Source: Platanthera guangdongensis
Lineage: Eukaryota > Streptophyta > Magnoliopsida > Asparagales > Orchidaceae
DNA: 64,000 nucleotides
Assembly (NCBI GenBank): GCA_039583875.1
Contig: CM077155.1
Span: 7,428,043-7,492,042, forward strand
Direction: 5' to 3'
This document shows positions 11,061 to 21,520 of this stretch, piece after piece; the first letter of the stretch is position 1; the number at the start of each line of letters is the position of its first letter. The notes below the pieces were generated by a model, which was not told where the DNA came from, did no database searches, and saw nothing but the letters and a program-made list of their open reading frames with translations. Position numbers and translations under genes: made by a program.

Positions 11061-11196
11061 GGACAACTTTAGATGTTAAACTTAACTTTTTAGGGTTTTA
11101 TCCAAAACGAAAAAAGAGTGGCAGGACTTCATCTTCCTCGTCATTGTTGCCGAGAAAAAGCTTTAAGCCTTCTAGCAGAACAAAAAGTTCAGTTAG

Positions 11197-11526
11197 TGAA
11201 GATTGCCTGGGATGGCTTCCTAAATATTGTGTTATATGGTGAACTAGGATCTACAACTGAAACTGAATGTGATGGGTTGCTTTCTCTGGTGGCTCGCCCA
11301 TTGTAATAGGGAGCGTGATTATTCCTTGGACTGGCACTGGATGATCGTCGATGTCATAGACTAATCCTGACACAGGGCTTAGGTGCCCTTTAGTTAGTTT
11401 GATGTTCTGTATAGTGGAGAGGAACAGGATAACAACGGAACTGTTGCAATCCACTAGGATCCTTGTTGGGTCCATTGCCCACAATGTACTAGATTTGGAG
11501 AAGTCAATCATGTCAATGATATACAT
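11197..11526 (-). pseudogene. Tat-like gypsy protease fragment, copy B
   Basis: Near-identical second copy of the protease fragment, here open for 91 codons from MYIIDMIDF through LPITMGEPPEK. It differs from copy A by a few substitutions (for example VD-C-N-SS instead of VD-Y-N-SS). It starts exactly at the junction of the 1.79-kb tandem duplication, so it is not an independent insertion. Confidence 0.8.
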
Positions 11527-11529
11527 AAA

Positions 11530-12046
11530 GTTGTATTTGATGTGTGAGTAAGTTCATGCATGCAGGTTAGTCCTTGAAACATTGATAGGACAGGTATTCC
11601 AAGTGATTGGACAGGTAGACACAAAGATAGATGCAGGACAGGCAGGAATTTGCCTAAGTTCATAAACATTGAGTGAAGCTTACTCACTCAACACCAGGTG
11701 CAGGAAATCGGTTAAGTCCACAAGCGTTGAGTGAAGTCTACTCACTCAATGCCAGATGCAACAGAAGATGTTGGATAGGTTGGAAATCGCCTAAGTCAAA
11801 GCCTAACTATTAGCTTGATAGAAAAGTGGTTAAGTCCACGAGCGTTGAGTGTAGTCTACTCATTCAATGTCATACAACAAAAAGCTGTGAGACAGGCTGA
11901 GATAGTCAAAGCTTAAGGAGAAACTGGCTGAAATGTGACGAAGTCCACAGGCGTTGAACAAAGTTTACTCACTCAACGTCATACAACATAAATCGTTTAG
12001 TATAGCTCAGACAGTCAACGCTACAAAAAATCTGTGCAACTATTTG
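11530..12046 (+). repeat. LTR-like insertion, copy B, first part with hairpin units
   Basis: Repeats 9740-10255 of copy A and contains the first four hairpin units. It ends at ATTTG (12042-12046), the left target duplication of the Tekay-like gypsy element. Confidence 0.75.
12042..12046. other. target site duplication, left
   Basis: ATTTG directly before the left LTR, identical to 21516-21520. Confidence 0.95.
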
Positions 12047-14336
12047 TGTAACACCCCCTATCCGTCGCATAGCATATAGCAGTAGGTCCGGCCGGGGCCC
12101 GACGCCATATACCACAGACAGACCGGGTGGTTACGTATGGAAACCATCCAACCAATCTCAACGTCCTACACAGAGCATTCTAGCGGAAGCAGTTTATAAG
12201 AGTTGTAAACAAGAACCCAGCATCAAGCACGAATGTCCACTAGTACAAAATTAGGAATGTATACAAAATACCCAAAATCGGCCTTAAGGCCTTACAAAAT
12301 GTTTCACTTGAATAAAACATGATTTACAAACCTCGGCACGCAGGCCGGTCATACATGAATAAAACAGAAAACATTTCCACTTGGGCCTTCGAGGGTCAGC
12401 TTCGCAAAAAGGGCTTTAGCCCGCTATTGACCGCTTGGTCCAGCTGCACCTGCAAGCAACAAACCACCGCACGGTGGCAAACAAGGCAACGGTCAGCAAT
12501 GCTGACCAAATTATAACGATCCCGCCCCAACTCGGGGCGGCGATGCTCCTTCCCTGCATTTCATTAGCACAAGCGAGCAATGCATATAACCATAGCCATT
12601 TAATCACAGACGTTGGCTCGTACGGCCACACGTCCCATGCACTCAGGGCACATTCTCGGTGAACCGGTCGATGTTACGTCAATTAAAGCCATTAACATTC
12701 CGGACTCACCACCGCCACTTAGACGGCCATTCCTATGAGCAATTCGTCTTCCTGGCATTGGTCACGTCAATTTAAGTCCATTGACCGCCGAAGACTCACA
12801 TCTATGCCAACGGCGAGTGCCACGTAACCTTAGGTCTCTCTAACCCGAACGACATAGAGCGGGTACGGTTCCATCTAACCCGTGCTCACATCGCAACGAC
12901 AATTTAAGCCATTTGCGCGGGTCAAACTTTCGCCGAGTCCCATTCTACCGCAAGTCACATAACCACGTTATGTTCAAGTTGGCTCTCAGGCCACCAAGTT
13001 GGCAAGATCTCGTATCCGCCCAGTTTTCCGGGTGCACCTTTGGGTTAGTCCCCAAGGCTCCCTGCTGCAATCTACCGCGTAGAAAACCCGAAAACAAACC
13101 ATAGCACGGAGTCTTCTCCGGCCTTATGCAATGCAAAATCACCGATCCAGACTAACATGTCCGGGTAGGCTTCACACAAAATGCCTACGTCCGTTCTCGC
13201 ATACGGACTCTAAACAACGGGGACTTTACATATCTACCCGAAGGAACGCCTCCAACTCTCCGCAACCTCGCGAGAGCGGGCTTCCTATGCTAAGAAAAGG
13301 AGCGATTCATGCTCAAGATGAGGATCGTTACCCTTGAGTTCCTCTTTGGCGCCATCGAAAAGTAATCGGATAGAAATCACCGCACTTGCGTTGCCTCCGT
13401 GGATCCGGAGTCGGCTTGCGATTCGGAGCTCCGAAGCTCCTCCAATGGCGGATCTAGCTCTTCTTCTTCCAAGGGCTCTCCTCTTTCTCCAAGGGTTTGG
13501 AGAGATGAAAAGGGTAAGAAAGTGATGGATTTTCTAAGTCAAACCCGGGTATATCCTCTCAGGAACCATCCCCAGCCGTTAGATCTTCAATCAAGGAAAC
13601 GAACGGCTTTGATTCGGGGCTGAAATGCCCAATCTGGACCGAACACGGCCTGGCACACGCCCGTGTCCAGGGCCGTGTGCCGCATTCGCCGTCAAAATCG
13701 AATCTCCTGGACCCTCACACGGGTATCGAACACGCCTGTGTTCGAGCTGACACGCCCGTGTTCCAGATGACACGGCCGTGTAGCCGGCCGTGTACACCAT
13801 GATTTTTCCCCCATTTTCAACCCGAGCACTGCACGGGTCCTAGGACACGCCCGTGTCCTTGCCCGTGTCACCTTGACACGCCTGGACCCCAGGCCGTGTA
13901 CACGGGACATTTCGTCGAGGGAAGATCGACGACTTGATGACACGCCTTGGACACGCCCGTGTCCTAGGCCGTGTTCCTTGTCTCGACGATCGTCGAGTGA
14001 ATCTCGACGACTCCCCGGGACGATCGTCGACACGGTTCGACACGCCCTGCGACACGCCCGTGTCGCAGGCCGTGTGCCCATTCTCGACGAATCGTCGAGT
14101 ATAACTCGACGACTTCACGGCTAAGTGTCGACACGCCCTGCGACACGCCCGTGTCGCAGGCCGTGTGCCCATTCTCGACGAATCGTCGAGTATAACTCGA
14201 CGACTTCGCGGCTAAGTGTCGACATACGCTTGACACGCCCTGGGACACGCCCGTGTCCCAGGCCGTGTGCCTTCTGCCAGAACCCAAACTGGCCCAAAAC
14301 GTCCCCCTTTGCTCCTTTGAGTTTCGGGGCGTTACA
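12047..14336 (-). repeat. 3' LTR of the Tekay-like element (left in the window)
   Basis: Starts TGTAACACCCCC on the plus strand and ends GGGGCGTTACA. It adjoins the polypurine tract, so on the element's own strand it is the 3' LTR. The pol frame runs into it to a stop at 13964. It carries a dense array of short palindromes at about 13625-14285. Confidence 0.95.
13625..14285. repeat. palindrome array in the 3' LTR
   Basis: More than a dozen short inverted repeats built on ACACG-CC-CGTGT and ACACGGCCGTGT occur here. They are interspersed with CTCGACGA-ATCGTCGAG palindromes and a partly repeated block (TTCTCGACGAATCGTCGAG at about 14081 and 14172). GC content is much higher than in the surrounding DNA. 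The same array lies at 20805-21465 in the other LTR. Confidence 0.92.
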
Positions 14337-17300
14337 ACTCTACCCCTCTTAAAAGAATTTCGCCCACGAAATTTCATAAAGGGAAAAACATGTACAAAAA
14401 CAAAATTTGTACCTGAGCGGAACAACTCCGGATATTCGTCAAGCATCGTCTGCTCTCGCTCCCAAGAGAGCTCCTCACGACCGCAATTGTCCCACCGGAC
14501 TTTGACCATCCTGATCTCTTTATTGCGTAGCCGCTTGACCTCCGAGTCCTCAATCCGCACGGGCTTGACCTTTGTCGTTAGCCCACTTTCCACCGACACT
14601 TGATCGACCGCGATCACTTGCGTAGGCTCTTGCACCGCCTTCCGAAGCACCGAAATATGGAATACATCGTGTAAACCACTTAGCTCCACTGAAAGCTTCA
14701 ATCTATAGGCCGCTTCTCCAACTCGCTCCAGAACCTCGAACGGTCCAAGGTACCTCGGGCTTAGCTTTTTCAATCGCCGCACCCGCGAGACACCCTTGAA
14801 TGGCTTTATCTTCAAGTATACATAATCGCCCACAGCGAACTCCACGTTCCTGTGCTTGGCATTATAGTACTTTGCTTGCCGGTCCTGAGCGATGAGCAGC
14901 CTCTCCCGAATGGTTCTCACCAAAGAAGTAGCACCCTCTACTTCCGATCGCTTATACAACTTTGACTCACCCGTTTCTAACCAAGACAACGGCGTGCGAC
15001 ATCTTCTACCATAAAGGGCCTCGAAAGGCGCCATCTGAATACTTGCTTGGTAGCTGTTGTTGTATGCGAACTCCACCAAATAAAGGTGGTCTTCCCATTG
15101 CTTTCCGAAATCCAAAACACACATGCGAAGCATGTCTTCCATGGTTCTATTCACCCTCTCGGTCTGCCCATCCGTTTGTGGGTGGAAGGTTGTGCTAAAC
15201 TTCAGCTTTGTTCCCAACATTTGCTGCACCAGCCTCCAATCATTGGACGTGAACCGCCCATCTCGGTCACTCACGATGCTGCGGGGCACACCATGAAGCC
15301 GTACTATATTATCCACATAAAGCTTTGCCAGCTTCTCCACCGGATCATCTTTCCTATGCGGAATAAAATGCGACACCTTCGTTAATCGATCAACAACCAC
15401 CCAAATGGCGTCGTTCCCCTTTTGCGACCTTGGCAAACCGTGCACAAAGTCCATAGAGATGTCGTCGAATTTCCACTCCGGAATAGGCAAGGACTTAAGA
15501 AATCCTCCCGGCTTTTGGCATTCCGCATTTACCAAGGCGCAGGTTTGGCACTTCGCTACGTATAGCGCCACATCCTTTTTCAAACCCGGCCACCAAAATA
15601 GCTTCTTAACGTCGCGGTACATCTTCGTGCTCCTCGGGTGAATCGAGTACTTGGTATGGTGTGCCTCGTACAACAACTCCACCCGTAAATTGCCCACACA
15701 AGGGACGCACAGACGACCGTCTTTACAAAGCAATCCGTCCTCCACGACGAATTCGGAATTTGACCCATCCAGAGCCTCTATCATGAACTGCTTCATATGA
15801 GCATCCATATCCAAAGCCTGCCGAATACGATCAGCCAGGTCATATTGGACTTCAGTCCAATTCAGAACTGCTTCAGCACTTGATTGTCTGTCCACACAAA
15901 CAATCTCCAACGCCTCCAACTCCTGCACCAACCGCTCATCATGCACTGATAGCCAATTTTCTTGAGCTGGGGCTCGGCGACTCAACGCGTCCGCAACCGC
16001 ATTCCCTTTGCCAGGCACGTAGTGGATCTTGAATGTATAGTCCCCCAGGAACTCCATCCACCTACGCTGCCGCATATTCAGATCCTTCTGATCTATCAGG
16101 TACTTTAGGCTCTTGTGATCGGTGTAGATATCAATCTTCACACCGTACAAATAGTGTCTCCACAGCTTCAAGGCAAAAATCACGGCCGCTAACTCCAAGT
16201 CATGGACCGGATAATTCCTCTCGTGCACTTTTAGCTGTCTCGAGCCATAAGCTATCACGCTTCCGTGCTGCAGTAGCACGCAACCCAAACCGCTGCCCGA
16301 AGCATCGCTATATATCTCATAGCCTTCGGTTCCACATGGCGAACTCAGCACAGGCGTCGTGGTCAACCGACACTTCAATTCCTCAAAAGCTCGCGCGCAC
16401 TCCGGCGTCCAAACGAACTTATGCTCCTTCCTCGTCAAAGTAGTGAGAGGTAGCGCTATCCGCGAGAAGTTCTCTACGAAGCGCCTATAATAACCGGCAA
16501 GCCCCAAAAAGCTCCGGACTTCTGCTACCGTAGCAAGCTCAGGCCACTCCCGTATCGCAACAATCTTCGCCGGATCCACTGCAATACCCTCTCCACTCAC
16601 TATATGCCCGAGGAACGCCACTGAGGATAGCCAAAACTCGCACTTCGAGAACTTGGCATACAACTGGTTTCTCCTTAGCGTCTCCAACACCAAATGAAGA
16701 TGCTTGAAGTGATCTTCCTCACTTTGAGAGTACACCAAAATATCGTCGATAAAGACGATCACGAAATGGTCCAAGTACTCCCTGAACGTCCTGTTCATCA
16801 AATCCATGAATACTGACGGCACATTAGTCAGCCCAAACGGCATGACCGTAAACTCATAATGCCCGTACCTCGTACTAAACGCTGTCTTCGGGATATCACT
16901 CTCCCTTATCCGCAGCTGATAGTACCCAGACTTGAGATCTAATTTCGAGTACACCGTCGACCCGACTAACTGATCAAAGAGATCATCAATCCGGGGGATC
17001 GGGTACTTGTTCTTCTCTGTCAGCTTGTTTAGCTCCCGATAATCAATATATAATCTCAAGCTTCCGTCCTTCTTCTTAACAAAGAGGACCGGTGCGCTCC
17101 AAGGCGAAGAACTCGGGCGCACATACCCTTGCTCCAACAACTCTTGCAGTTGAACTTTCAGCTCCGCCATTTCCTTAGGCGCTAGCCGATACGGAGATCG
17201 TGACACAGGCTTTGCACCTGGCACTACCTCGATCGTAAAATCTATCTCCCGTTGAGGCGGGGCTCCAGGAAGATATGCGGGGAACACATCAGGGTATTTC

Positions 17301-17812
17301 GATACCACTGAAATACAATCCAAAGCGGGCTTCGGCTTTGCAACCTCCACTAGTGTAAAGAACAGTTCTGCTCCGGCACGAACCGCCTTCACCACCTGAA
17401 GAGCAGACATCAATGTCTTGCTCGACCCCTTTAAGCCCGTAAACGTCGTCTCACGACTCACTCCCAGCTTGACTTCCTTGCTACCGCAATCTATATGGGC
17501 ATGCTGCTCCGAGAGCCAGTCCATGCCAAATATGACGTCGAACTCCACTAACGGAAGTAAAGACGCTCGCAGGTCGAACTCCTGCTCCCCAATACGAATC
17601 TTAACATTGCAGATCCTATCCGCTCGCATCGAACACCCATTGGGCAACAACACATCCAACTTATCCTTCGCCATCGAAGAAGGGACTCCGATGCGTGATA
17701 TAAATCCTTCAGACAAGAAGGAGTGTGAGGCTCCCGTATCGAAAAGTGCTCGTGCCGGATTTTCACAAATCAATACAAATCCTAACAAGCAGTGGTAAGG
17801 TAACATGTGCAT
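13964..17812 (-). CDS. pol: Pol polyprotein: protease, RT, RNase H, integrase, chromodomain-like tail
   Basis: An open frame of 1282 codons. Protease: DTGASHSF, residues 25-32. RT: about 230-410, with VKKKDGS, MPFGLTN and the active site FIDDILVYS at 354-362. RNase H: about 495-620, with [17 protein letters not shown] and TDHKSL. Integrase: zinc-binding HHTKY...CQTC (718-758) and a catalytic triad of Asp788, Asp849 and Glu885 with the canonical 35-residue spacing. [10 protein letters not shown] and a chromodomain-like block ending ELSWE...YPELF (about 1085-1131) follow. Residues 1-10 fall inside a putative intron, so the listed start is only the first in-frame ATG and the true protein is probably Gag-Pol. 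The last ~124 codons are read from the LTR. Confidence 0.95.
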   Translation of the reverse strand: MHMLPYHCLLGFVLICENPARALFDTGASHSFLSEGFISRIGVPSSMAKDKLDVLLPNGCSMRADRICNVKIRIGEQEFDLRASLLPLVEFDVIFGMDWLSEQHAHIDCGSKEVKLGVSRETTFTGLKGSSKTLMSALQVVKAVRAGAELFFTLVEVAKPKPALDCISVVSKYPDVFPAYLPGAPPQREIDFTIEVVPGAKPVSRSPYRLAPKEMAELKVQLQELLEQGYVRPSSSPWSAPVLFVKKKDGSLRLYIDYRELNKLTEKNKYPIPRIDDLFDQLVGSTVYSKLDLKSGYYQLRIRESDIPKTAFSTRYGHYEFTVMPFGLTNVPSVFMDLMNRTFREYLDHFVIVFIDDILVYSQSEEDHFKHLHLVLETLRRNQLYAKFSKCEFWLSSVAFLGHIVSGEGIAVDPAKIVAIREWPELATVAEVRSFLGLAGYYRRFVENFSRIALPLTTLTRKEHKFVWTPECARAFEELKCRLTTTPVLSSPCGTEGYEIYSDASGSGLGCVLLQHGSVIAYGSRQLKVHERNYPVHDLELAAVIFALKLWRHYLYGVKIDIYTDHKSLKYLIDQKDLNMRQRRWMEFLGDYTFKIHYVPGKGNAVADALSRRAPAQENWLSVHDERLVQELEALEIVCVDRQSSAEAVLNWTEVQYDLADRIRQALDMDAHMKQFMIEALDGSNSEFVVEDGLLCKDGRLCVPCVGNLRVELLYEAHHTKYSIHPRSTKMYRDVKKLFWWPGLKKDVALYVAKCQTCALVNAECQKPGGFLKSLPIPEWKFDDISMDFVHGLPRSQKGNDAIWVVVDRLTKVSHFIPHRKDDPVEKLAKLYVDNIVRLHGVPRSIVSDRDGRFTSNDWRLVQQMLGTKLKFSTTFHPQTDGQTERVNRTMEDMLRMCVLDFGKQWEDHLYLVEFAYNNSYQASIQMAPFEALYGRRCRTPLSWLETGESKLYKRSEVEGATSLVRTIRERLLIAQDRQAKYYNAKHRNVEFAVGDYVYLKIKPFKGVSRVRRLKKLSPRYLGPFEVLERVGEAAYRLKLSVELSGLHDVFHISVLRKAVQEPTQVIAVDQVSVESGLTTKVKPVRIEDSEVKRLRNKEIRMVKVRWDNCGREELSWEREQTMLDEYPELFRSGTNFVFVHVFPFMKFRGRNSFKRGRVVTPRNSKEQRGTFWASLGSGRRHTAWDTGVSQGVSSVCRHLAAKSSSYTRRFVENGHTACDTGVSQGVSTLSREVVELYSTIRREWAHGLRHGRVAGRVEPCRRSSRGVVEIHSTIVETRNTA
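14338..14350 (-). promoter_or_regulatory. polypurine tract of the Tekay-like element
   Basis: On the minus strand AAGAGGGGTAGAG lies one or two bases before the 3' LTR. It is preceded by a hairpin-like CGTGGGCGAAATTC block that has a second copy near the 5' end of the element. Confidence 0.88.
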
Positions 17813-17856
17813 AACAAGTATTTAAATAAATTGACTTGCTATAAATTAAACCGTAC
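17782..17856 (-). other. putative 75-bp intron at the gag/protease junction
   Basis: On the minus strand the donor is ACAG|GTACGG (GT at 17856-17855) and the acceptor is CTTGTTAG|GATTT (AG at 17783-17782). The interval is AT-rich and exactly 75 bases, and holds both in-frame stops that separate gag from pol. Removing it gives one frame of 1653 codons, with VVTG joined to FVLI ahead of the DTGAS protease motif. Seen: splice dinucleotides, length, stops, frame. Inferred: that it is spliced. A matching interval exists in the related element at 40465-40521. Confidence 0.72.
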
Positions 17857-19000
17857 CTGTCACCACATCAGCTTGTTTAATGGCCTCCTGTTGGCCAAGA
17901 TTGTAGACCCTTGGTTGGGCCGGAGCATAATGGGATGCGGTCGACTCCACCGCCTTTCCCTTCTCTTCATAAGTGGCTCCCGGCCTCCTCTCGGACTTAG
18001 GACGTCCGCTCCAACAATCACGGGCAAAGTGCCCCGTCTTTCCACACGTAAAGCACGCACCCGGGGTCCGACCCGTAGTCTCCCCAGAAGCGCTAGAAGG
18101 AGCTGGACCCGAAGTTCTATGCTTCTTGAAAGCCCTCCGATAGCCGGACTTTGAAGTAGTCGGCACTCTGAACTCAGATTTCTTTTCACCCAAGCTTTTC
18201 TTCGCTTGCACGCTCTTCATGTCCTTCTCCAAGGACCGGGCAGTATTGACCAAGGTTAAGAAACCCTGCGTCATCGGCCCCGACAGTAATAGTCTCAGCT
18301 CATCCCTCAAGCCTTCATAAAAACGATTAGTCTTGCGCTCCTCATCCATGATGGTGGAGCTAGCATAACGACTCAACCGCGTAAACTCGTGGAGATATTC
18401 ATTCACGCTCCTCTCACCCTGCACCAACTTCAGGAACTCATTCTCCATTGAAATCCTCTGAGTAGAAGGGAGGTATCTTGCTAAGAACAATCCCGAGAAC
18501 TCTTCCATCGGAACGTCTATCAGTTGTCTACCTCTCAAATGATGCAGCTCCAATCCTTCCCACCACATCCTCGCTTCACCGTCCAGCAGGAACGTAGCGA
18601 TGGTGGTCATTTGCCACTCCTCCGTCTCCGTCGCCGTCATGACTCTCTTCACCCTAGAGAGCCAGTCTTCAGCCTGAGATGGGGTTCCCAACCCCGAGAA
18701 TAACGGAGGGTTAAAGCTCATTACATGCTTCAACTGCCTCTCAGTTGCCCTCCTTGGCACTATTGGTTCCGCAACCACTTGCTCCACCCTCCTCGGCTCA
18801 GCCTCTTGCAGAGGTACTTGCTCCATCACAGGAGCGGGCTGCTGCGCTTGCCTTCCAGGCTGCGCATTAATCACGGCCAACACCGCTTCAGCCACCAAAC
18901 GTATATTCTCAGCCGACAGAGGTGTTGCGGGAGCAACATCCGGTGCACTGCTAGCCTCAGAAACTCGGCGTTCTGATGGCCCAACACCACTTCTGGTCAC
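17846..19000 (-). CDS. gag: Gag capsid/nucleocapsid protein of the Tekay-like element
   Basis: An open frame of 384 codons. A Retrotrans_gag region spans about residues 95-235 (FSGLGTPSQAEDWL, MWWEGL, FLARYLP, SVNEYLHEF). A single CCHC zinc knuckle uses C316, C319, H324 and C329. The frame is the same as pol, and stops at 17846-17848 and 17822-17824 separate them. The last codons (VVTG then two more and a stop) overlap a GT-AG intron candidate. Gag would form the particle and bind element RNA. The start is the first ATG of the frame, 227 bases inside the 5' LTR. Confidence 0.93.
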   Translation of the reverse strand: MTRSGVGPSERRVSEASSAPDVAPATPLSAENIRLVAEAVLAVINAQPGRQAQQPAPVMEQVPLQEAEPRRVEQVVAEPIVPRRATERQLKHVMSFNPPLFSGLGTPSQAEDWLSRVKRVMTATETEEWQMTTIATFLLDGEARMWWEGLELHHLRGRQLIDVPMEEFSGLFLARYLPSTQRISMENEFLKLVQGERSVNEYLHEFTRLSRYASSTIMDEERKTNRFYEGLRDELRLLLSGPMTQGFLTLVNTARSLEKDMKSVQAKKSLGEKKSEFRVPTTSKSGYRRAFKKHRTSGPAPSSASGETTGRTPGACFTCGKTGHFARDCWSGRPKSERRPGATYEEKGKAVESTASHYAPAQPRVYNLGQQEAIKQADVVTGTV

Positions 19001-19227
19001 CTATAGTGGTACAAAACACCGTTAAGCGACCACATAACATTGCAAACAGCAATTATAGGAACACGCAGGTTCCTCAAAAAAACGAGTATTTTCATTCCTA
19101 AGTGGACATTCATGGGTTCTTTTACCATTATAACGATGACGCACACAATGTGCTCACCACCCCTTAAAAAGAATTCGCCCACGAATTCACTTTAAGCCCG
19201 ACCAAAACCAGTAGTCTGATACCAAAT
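19001..19227 (-). promoter_or_regulatory. 5' leader with a copy of the polypurine-proximal block
   Basis: Untranslated leader between the 5' LTR and gag. On the minus strand it contains GAATTCGTGGGCGAATTC, a short palindrome, followed by TTTTTAAGGGGTGG at about 19158-19190. This closely resembles the block just before the true polypurine tract (14340-14375). Confidence 0.75.
19215..19224 (-). promoter_or_regulatory. primer binding site, tRNA-iMet
   Basis: Three bases inside the 5' LTR on the minus strand the sequence TGGTATCAGA matches the first ten bases of the usual iMet primer site (TGGTATCAGAGC). Confidence 0.88.
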
Positions 19228-21515
19228 TGTAACACCCCCTATCCGTCGCATAGCATATAGCAGTAGGTCCGGCCGGGGCCCGACGCCATATACCACAGAC
19301 AGACCGGGTGGTTACGTATGGAAACCATCCAACCAATCTCAACGTCCTACACAGAGCATTCTAGCGGAAGCAGTTTATAAGAGTTGTAAACAAGAACCCA
19401 GCATCAAGCACGAATGTCCACTAGTACAAAATTAGGAATGTATACAAAATACCCAAAATCGGCCTTAAGGCCTTACAGAATGTTTCACTTGAATAAAACA
19501 TGATTTACAAACCTCGGCACGCAGGCCGGTCATACATGAATAAAACAGAAAACATTTCCACTTGGGCCTTCGAGGGCCAGCTTCGCAAAAAGGGCTTTAG
19601 CCCGCTATTGACCGCTTGGTCCAGCTGCACCTGCAAGCAACAAACCACCGCACGGTGGCAAACAAGGCAACGGTCAGCAATGCTGACCAAATTATAACGA
19701 TCCCGCCCCAACTCGGGGCGGCGATGCTCCTTCCCTGCATTTCATTAGCACAAGCGAGCAATGCATATAACCATAGCCATTTCATCACAGACGTTGGCTC
19801 GTACGGCCACACGTCCCGTGCACTCAGGGCACATTCTCGGTGAACCGGTCGATGTTACGTCAATTAAAGCCATTAACATTCCGGACTCACCACCGCCACT
19901 TAGACGGCCATTCCTATGAGCAATTCGTCTTCCTGGCATTGGTCACGTCAATTTAAGCCATTGGCCGCCGAAGACTCACATCTATGCCAATGGCGAGTGC
20001 CACGTAACCTTAGGTCTCTCTAACCCGAACGACATAGAGCGGGTACGGTTCCATCTAACCCGTGCTCACATCGCAACGACAATTTAAGCCATTTGCGCGG
20101 GTCAAACTTTCGTCGAGTCCCATTCTACCGCAAGTCACATAACCACGTTATGTTCAAGTTGGCTCTCAGGCCACCAAGTTGGCAAGATCTCGTATCCGCC
20201 CAGTTTTCCGGGTGCACCTTTGGGTTAGTCCCCAAGGCTCCCTGCTGCAATCTACCGCGTAGAAAACCCGAAAACAAACCATAGCACGGAGTCTTCTCCG
20301 GCCTTATGCAATGCAACATCACCGATCCAGACTAACATGTCCGGGTAGGCTTCACACAAAATGCCTACGTCCGTTCTCGCATACGGACTCTAAACAACGG
20401 GGACTTTACATATCTACCCGAAGGAACGCCTCCAACTCTCCGCAACCTCGCGAGAGCGGGCTTCCTATGCTAAGAAAAGGAGCGATTCATGCTCAAGATG
20501 AGGATCGTTACCCTTGAGTTCCTCTTTGGCGCCATCGAAAAGTAATCGGATAGAAATCACCGCACTTGTGTTGCCTCCGTGGATCCGGAGTCGGCTTGCG
20601 ATTCGGAGCTCCGAAGCTCCTCCAATGGCGGATCTAGCTCTTCTTCTTCCAAGGGCTCTCCTCTTTCTCCAAGGGTTTGGAGAGATGAAAAGGGTAAGAA
20701 AGTGATGGATTTTCTAAGTCAAACCCGGGTATATCCTCTCAGGAACCATCCCCAGCCGTTAGATCTTCAATCAAGGAAACGAACGGCTTTGATTCGGGGC
20801 TGAAATGCCCAATCTGGACCGAACACGGCCTGGCACACGCCCGTGTCCAGGGTCGTGTGCCGCATTCGCCGTCAAAATCGAATCTCCTGGACCCTCACAC
20901 GGGTATCGAACACGCCCGTGTTCGAGCTGACACGCCCGTGTTCCAGATGACACGGTCGTGTAGCCGGCCGTGTACACCATGATTTTTCCCCAGTTTTCAA
21001 CCCGAGCACTGCACGGGTCCTAGGACACGCCCGTGTCCTTGCCCGTGTCACCTTGACACGCCTGGACCCCAGGCCGTGTACACGGGACATTTCGTCGAGG
21101 GAAGATCGACGACTTGATGACACGGCCTTGGACACGCCCGTGTCCTAGGCCGTGTTCCTTGTCTCGACGATCGTCGAGTGAATCTCGACGACTCCCCGGG
21201 ACGATCGTCGACACGGTTCGACACGCCCTGCGACACGCCCGTGTCGCAGGCCGTGTGCCCATTCTCGACGAATCGTCGAGTATAACTCGACGACTTCACG
21301 GCTAAGTGTCGACACGGGTCGACACGCCCGTGTCGCAGGCCGTGTGCCCATTCTCGACGAATCGTCGAGTATAACTCGACGACTTCGCGGCTAAGTGTCG
21401 ACACACGCTTGACACGCCCTGGGACACGCCCGTGTCCCAGGCCGTGTGCCTTCTGCCAGAACCCAAACTGGCCCAAAACGTCCCCCTTTGCTCCTTTGAG
21501 TTTCGGGGCGTTACA
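19228..21515 (-). repeat. 5' LTR of the Tekay-like element (right in the window)
   Basis: Nearly identical to 12047-14336 along its whole length. It adjoins the PBS, so it is the 5' LTR and would hold the active promoter. One palindrome block near 21300-21325 differs in structure from its partner at 14110-14140. Confidence 0.95.
20805..21465. repeat. palindrome array in the 5' LTR
   Basis: Counterpart of 13625-14285 with the same ACACGCCCGTGT and CTCGACGAATCGTCGAG motifs. A few palindrome arms differ, for example GACACGGGTCGACACGCC near 21310 where the other LTR has GACACGCCCTGCGACACG. Confidence 0.92.
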
Positions 21516-21520
21516 ATTTG
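21516..21520. other. target site duplication, right
   Basis: ATTTG directly after the right LTR, identical to 12042-12046. The sequence on either side joins to give the uninterrupted copy found at about 10250 in duplication copy A. Confidence 0.95.

Larger units (their letters stand above)
9406..11196. repeat. tandem segmental duplication, copy A (1.79 kb)
   Basis: The block from TGAAGATTGTCTGGG to CAAAAAGTTCAGTTAG recurs in the same order at 11197-22460 once the gypsy insertion there is set aside. Lengths agree to within a base (about 1791 and 1790). The junction is TTAGTGAAGATTGCC. The two copies differ at scattered positions, roughly a few percent by eye. Confidence 0.88.
9740..11196 (+). 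repeat. LTR-like insertion, copy A (promoter-side part)
   Basis: From about 9740 the gypsy coding stops and a non-coding sequence begins (GATGTGTGCCTAAGTTCATG). It carries a long hairpin-repeat array, then a TATA box at 11054, and is cut at 11196 by the duplication junction. The copy B counterpart runs on to about 23440. It resembles the U3 part of a long LTR on the plus strand. No clear TG/CA ends or target duplication were identified, so the LTR identity is inference. Confidence 0.5.
12047..21515 (-). mobile_element. full-length Ty3/gypsy retrotransposon, Tekay-like chromovirus, apparently intact
   Basis: A 9469-bp element on the minus strand, bounded by TGTAACACC...GGCGTTACA LTRs of 2290 bp (12047-14336) and 2288 bp (19228-21515). 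Perfect target duplications ATTTG flank it (12042-12046 and 21516-21520). It has a PBS matching tRNA-iMet, a polypurine tract, an open gag with one zinc knuckle and an open pol with protease, RT, RNase H, integrase and a C-terminal chromodomain-like block. By eye the LTRs differ at only about 15-20 positions plus small indels, so insertion was recent. It may still be autonomous. Tekay/Del assignment is inference. Confidence 0.96.
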
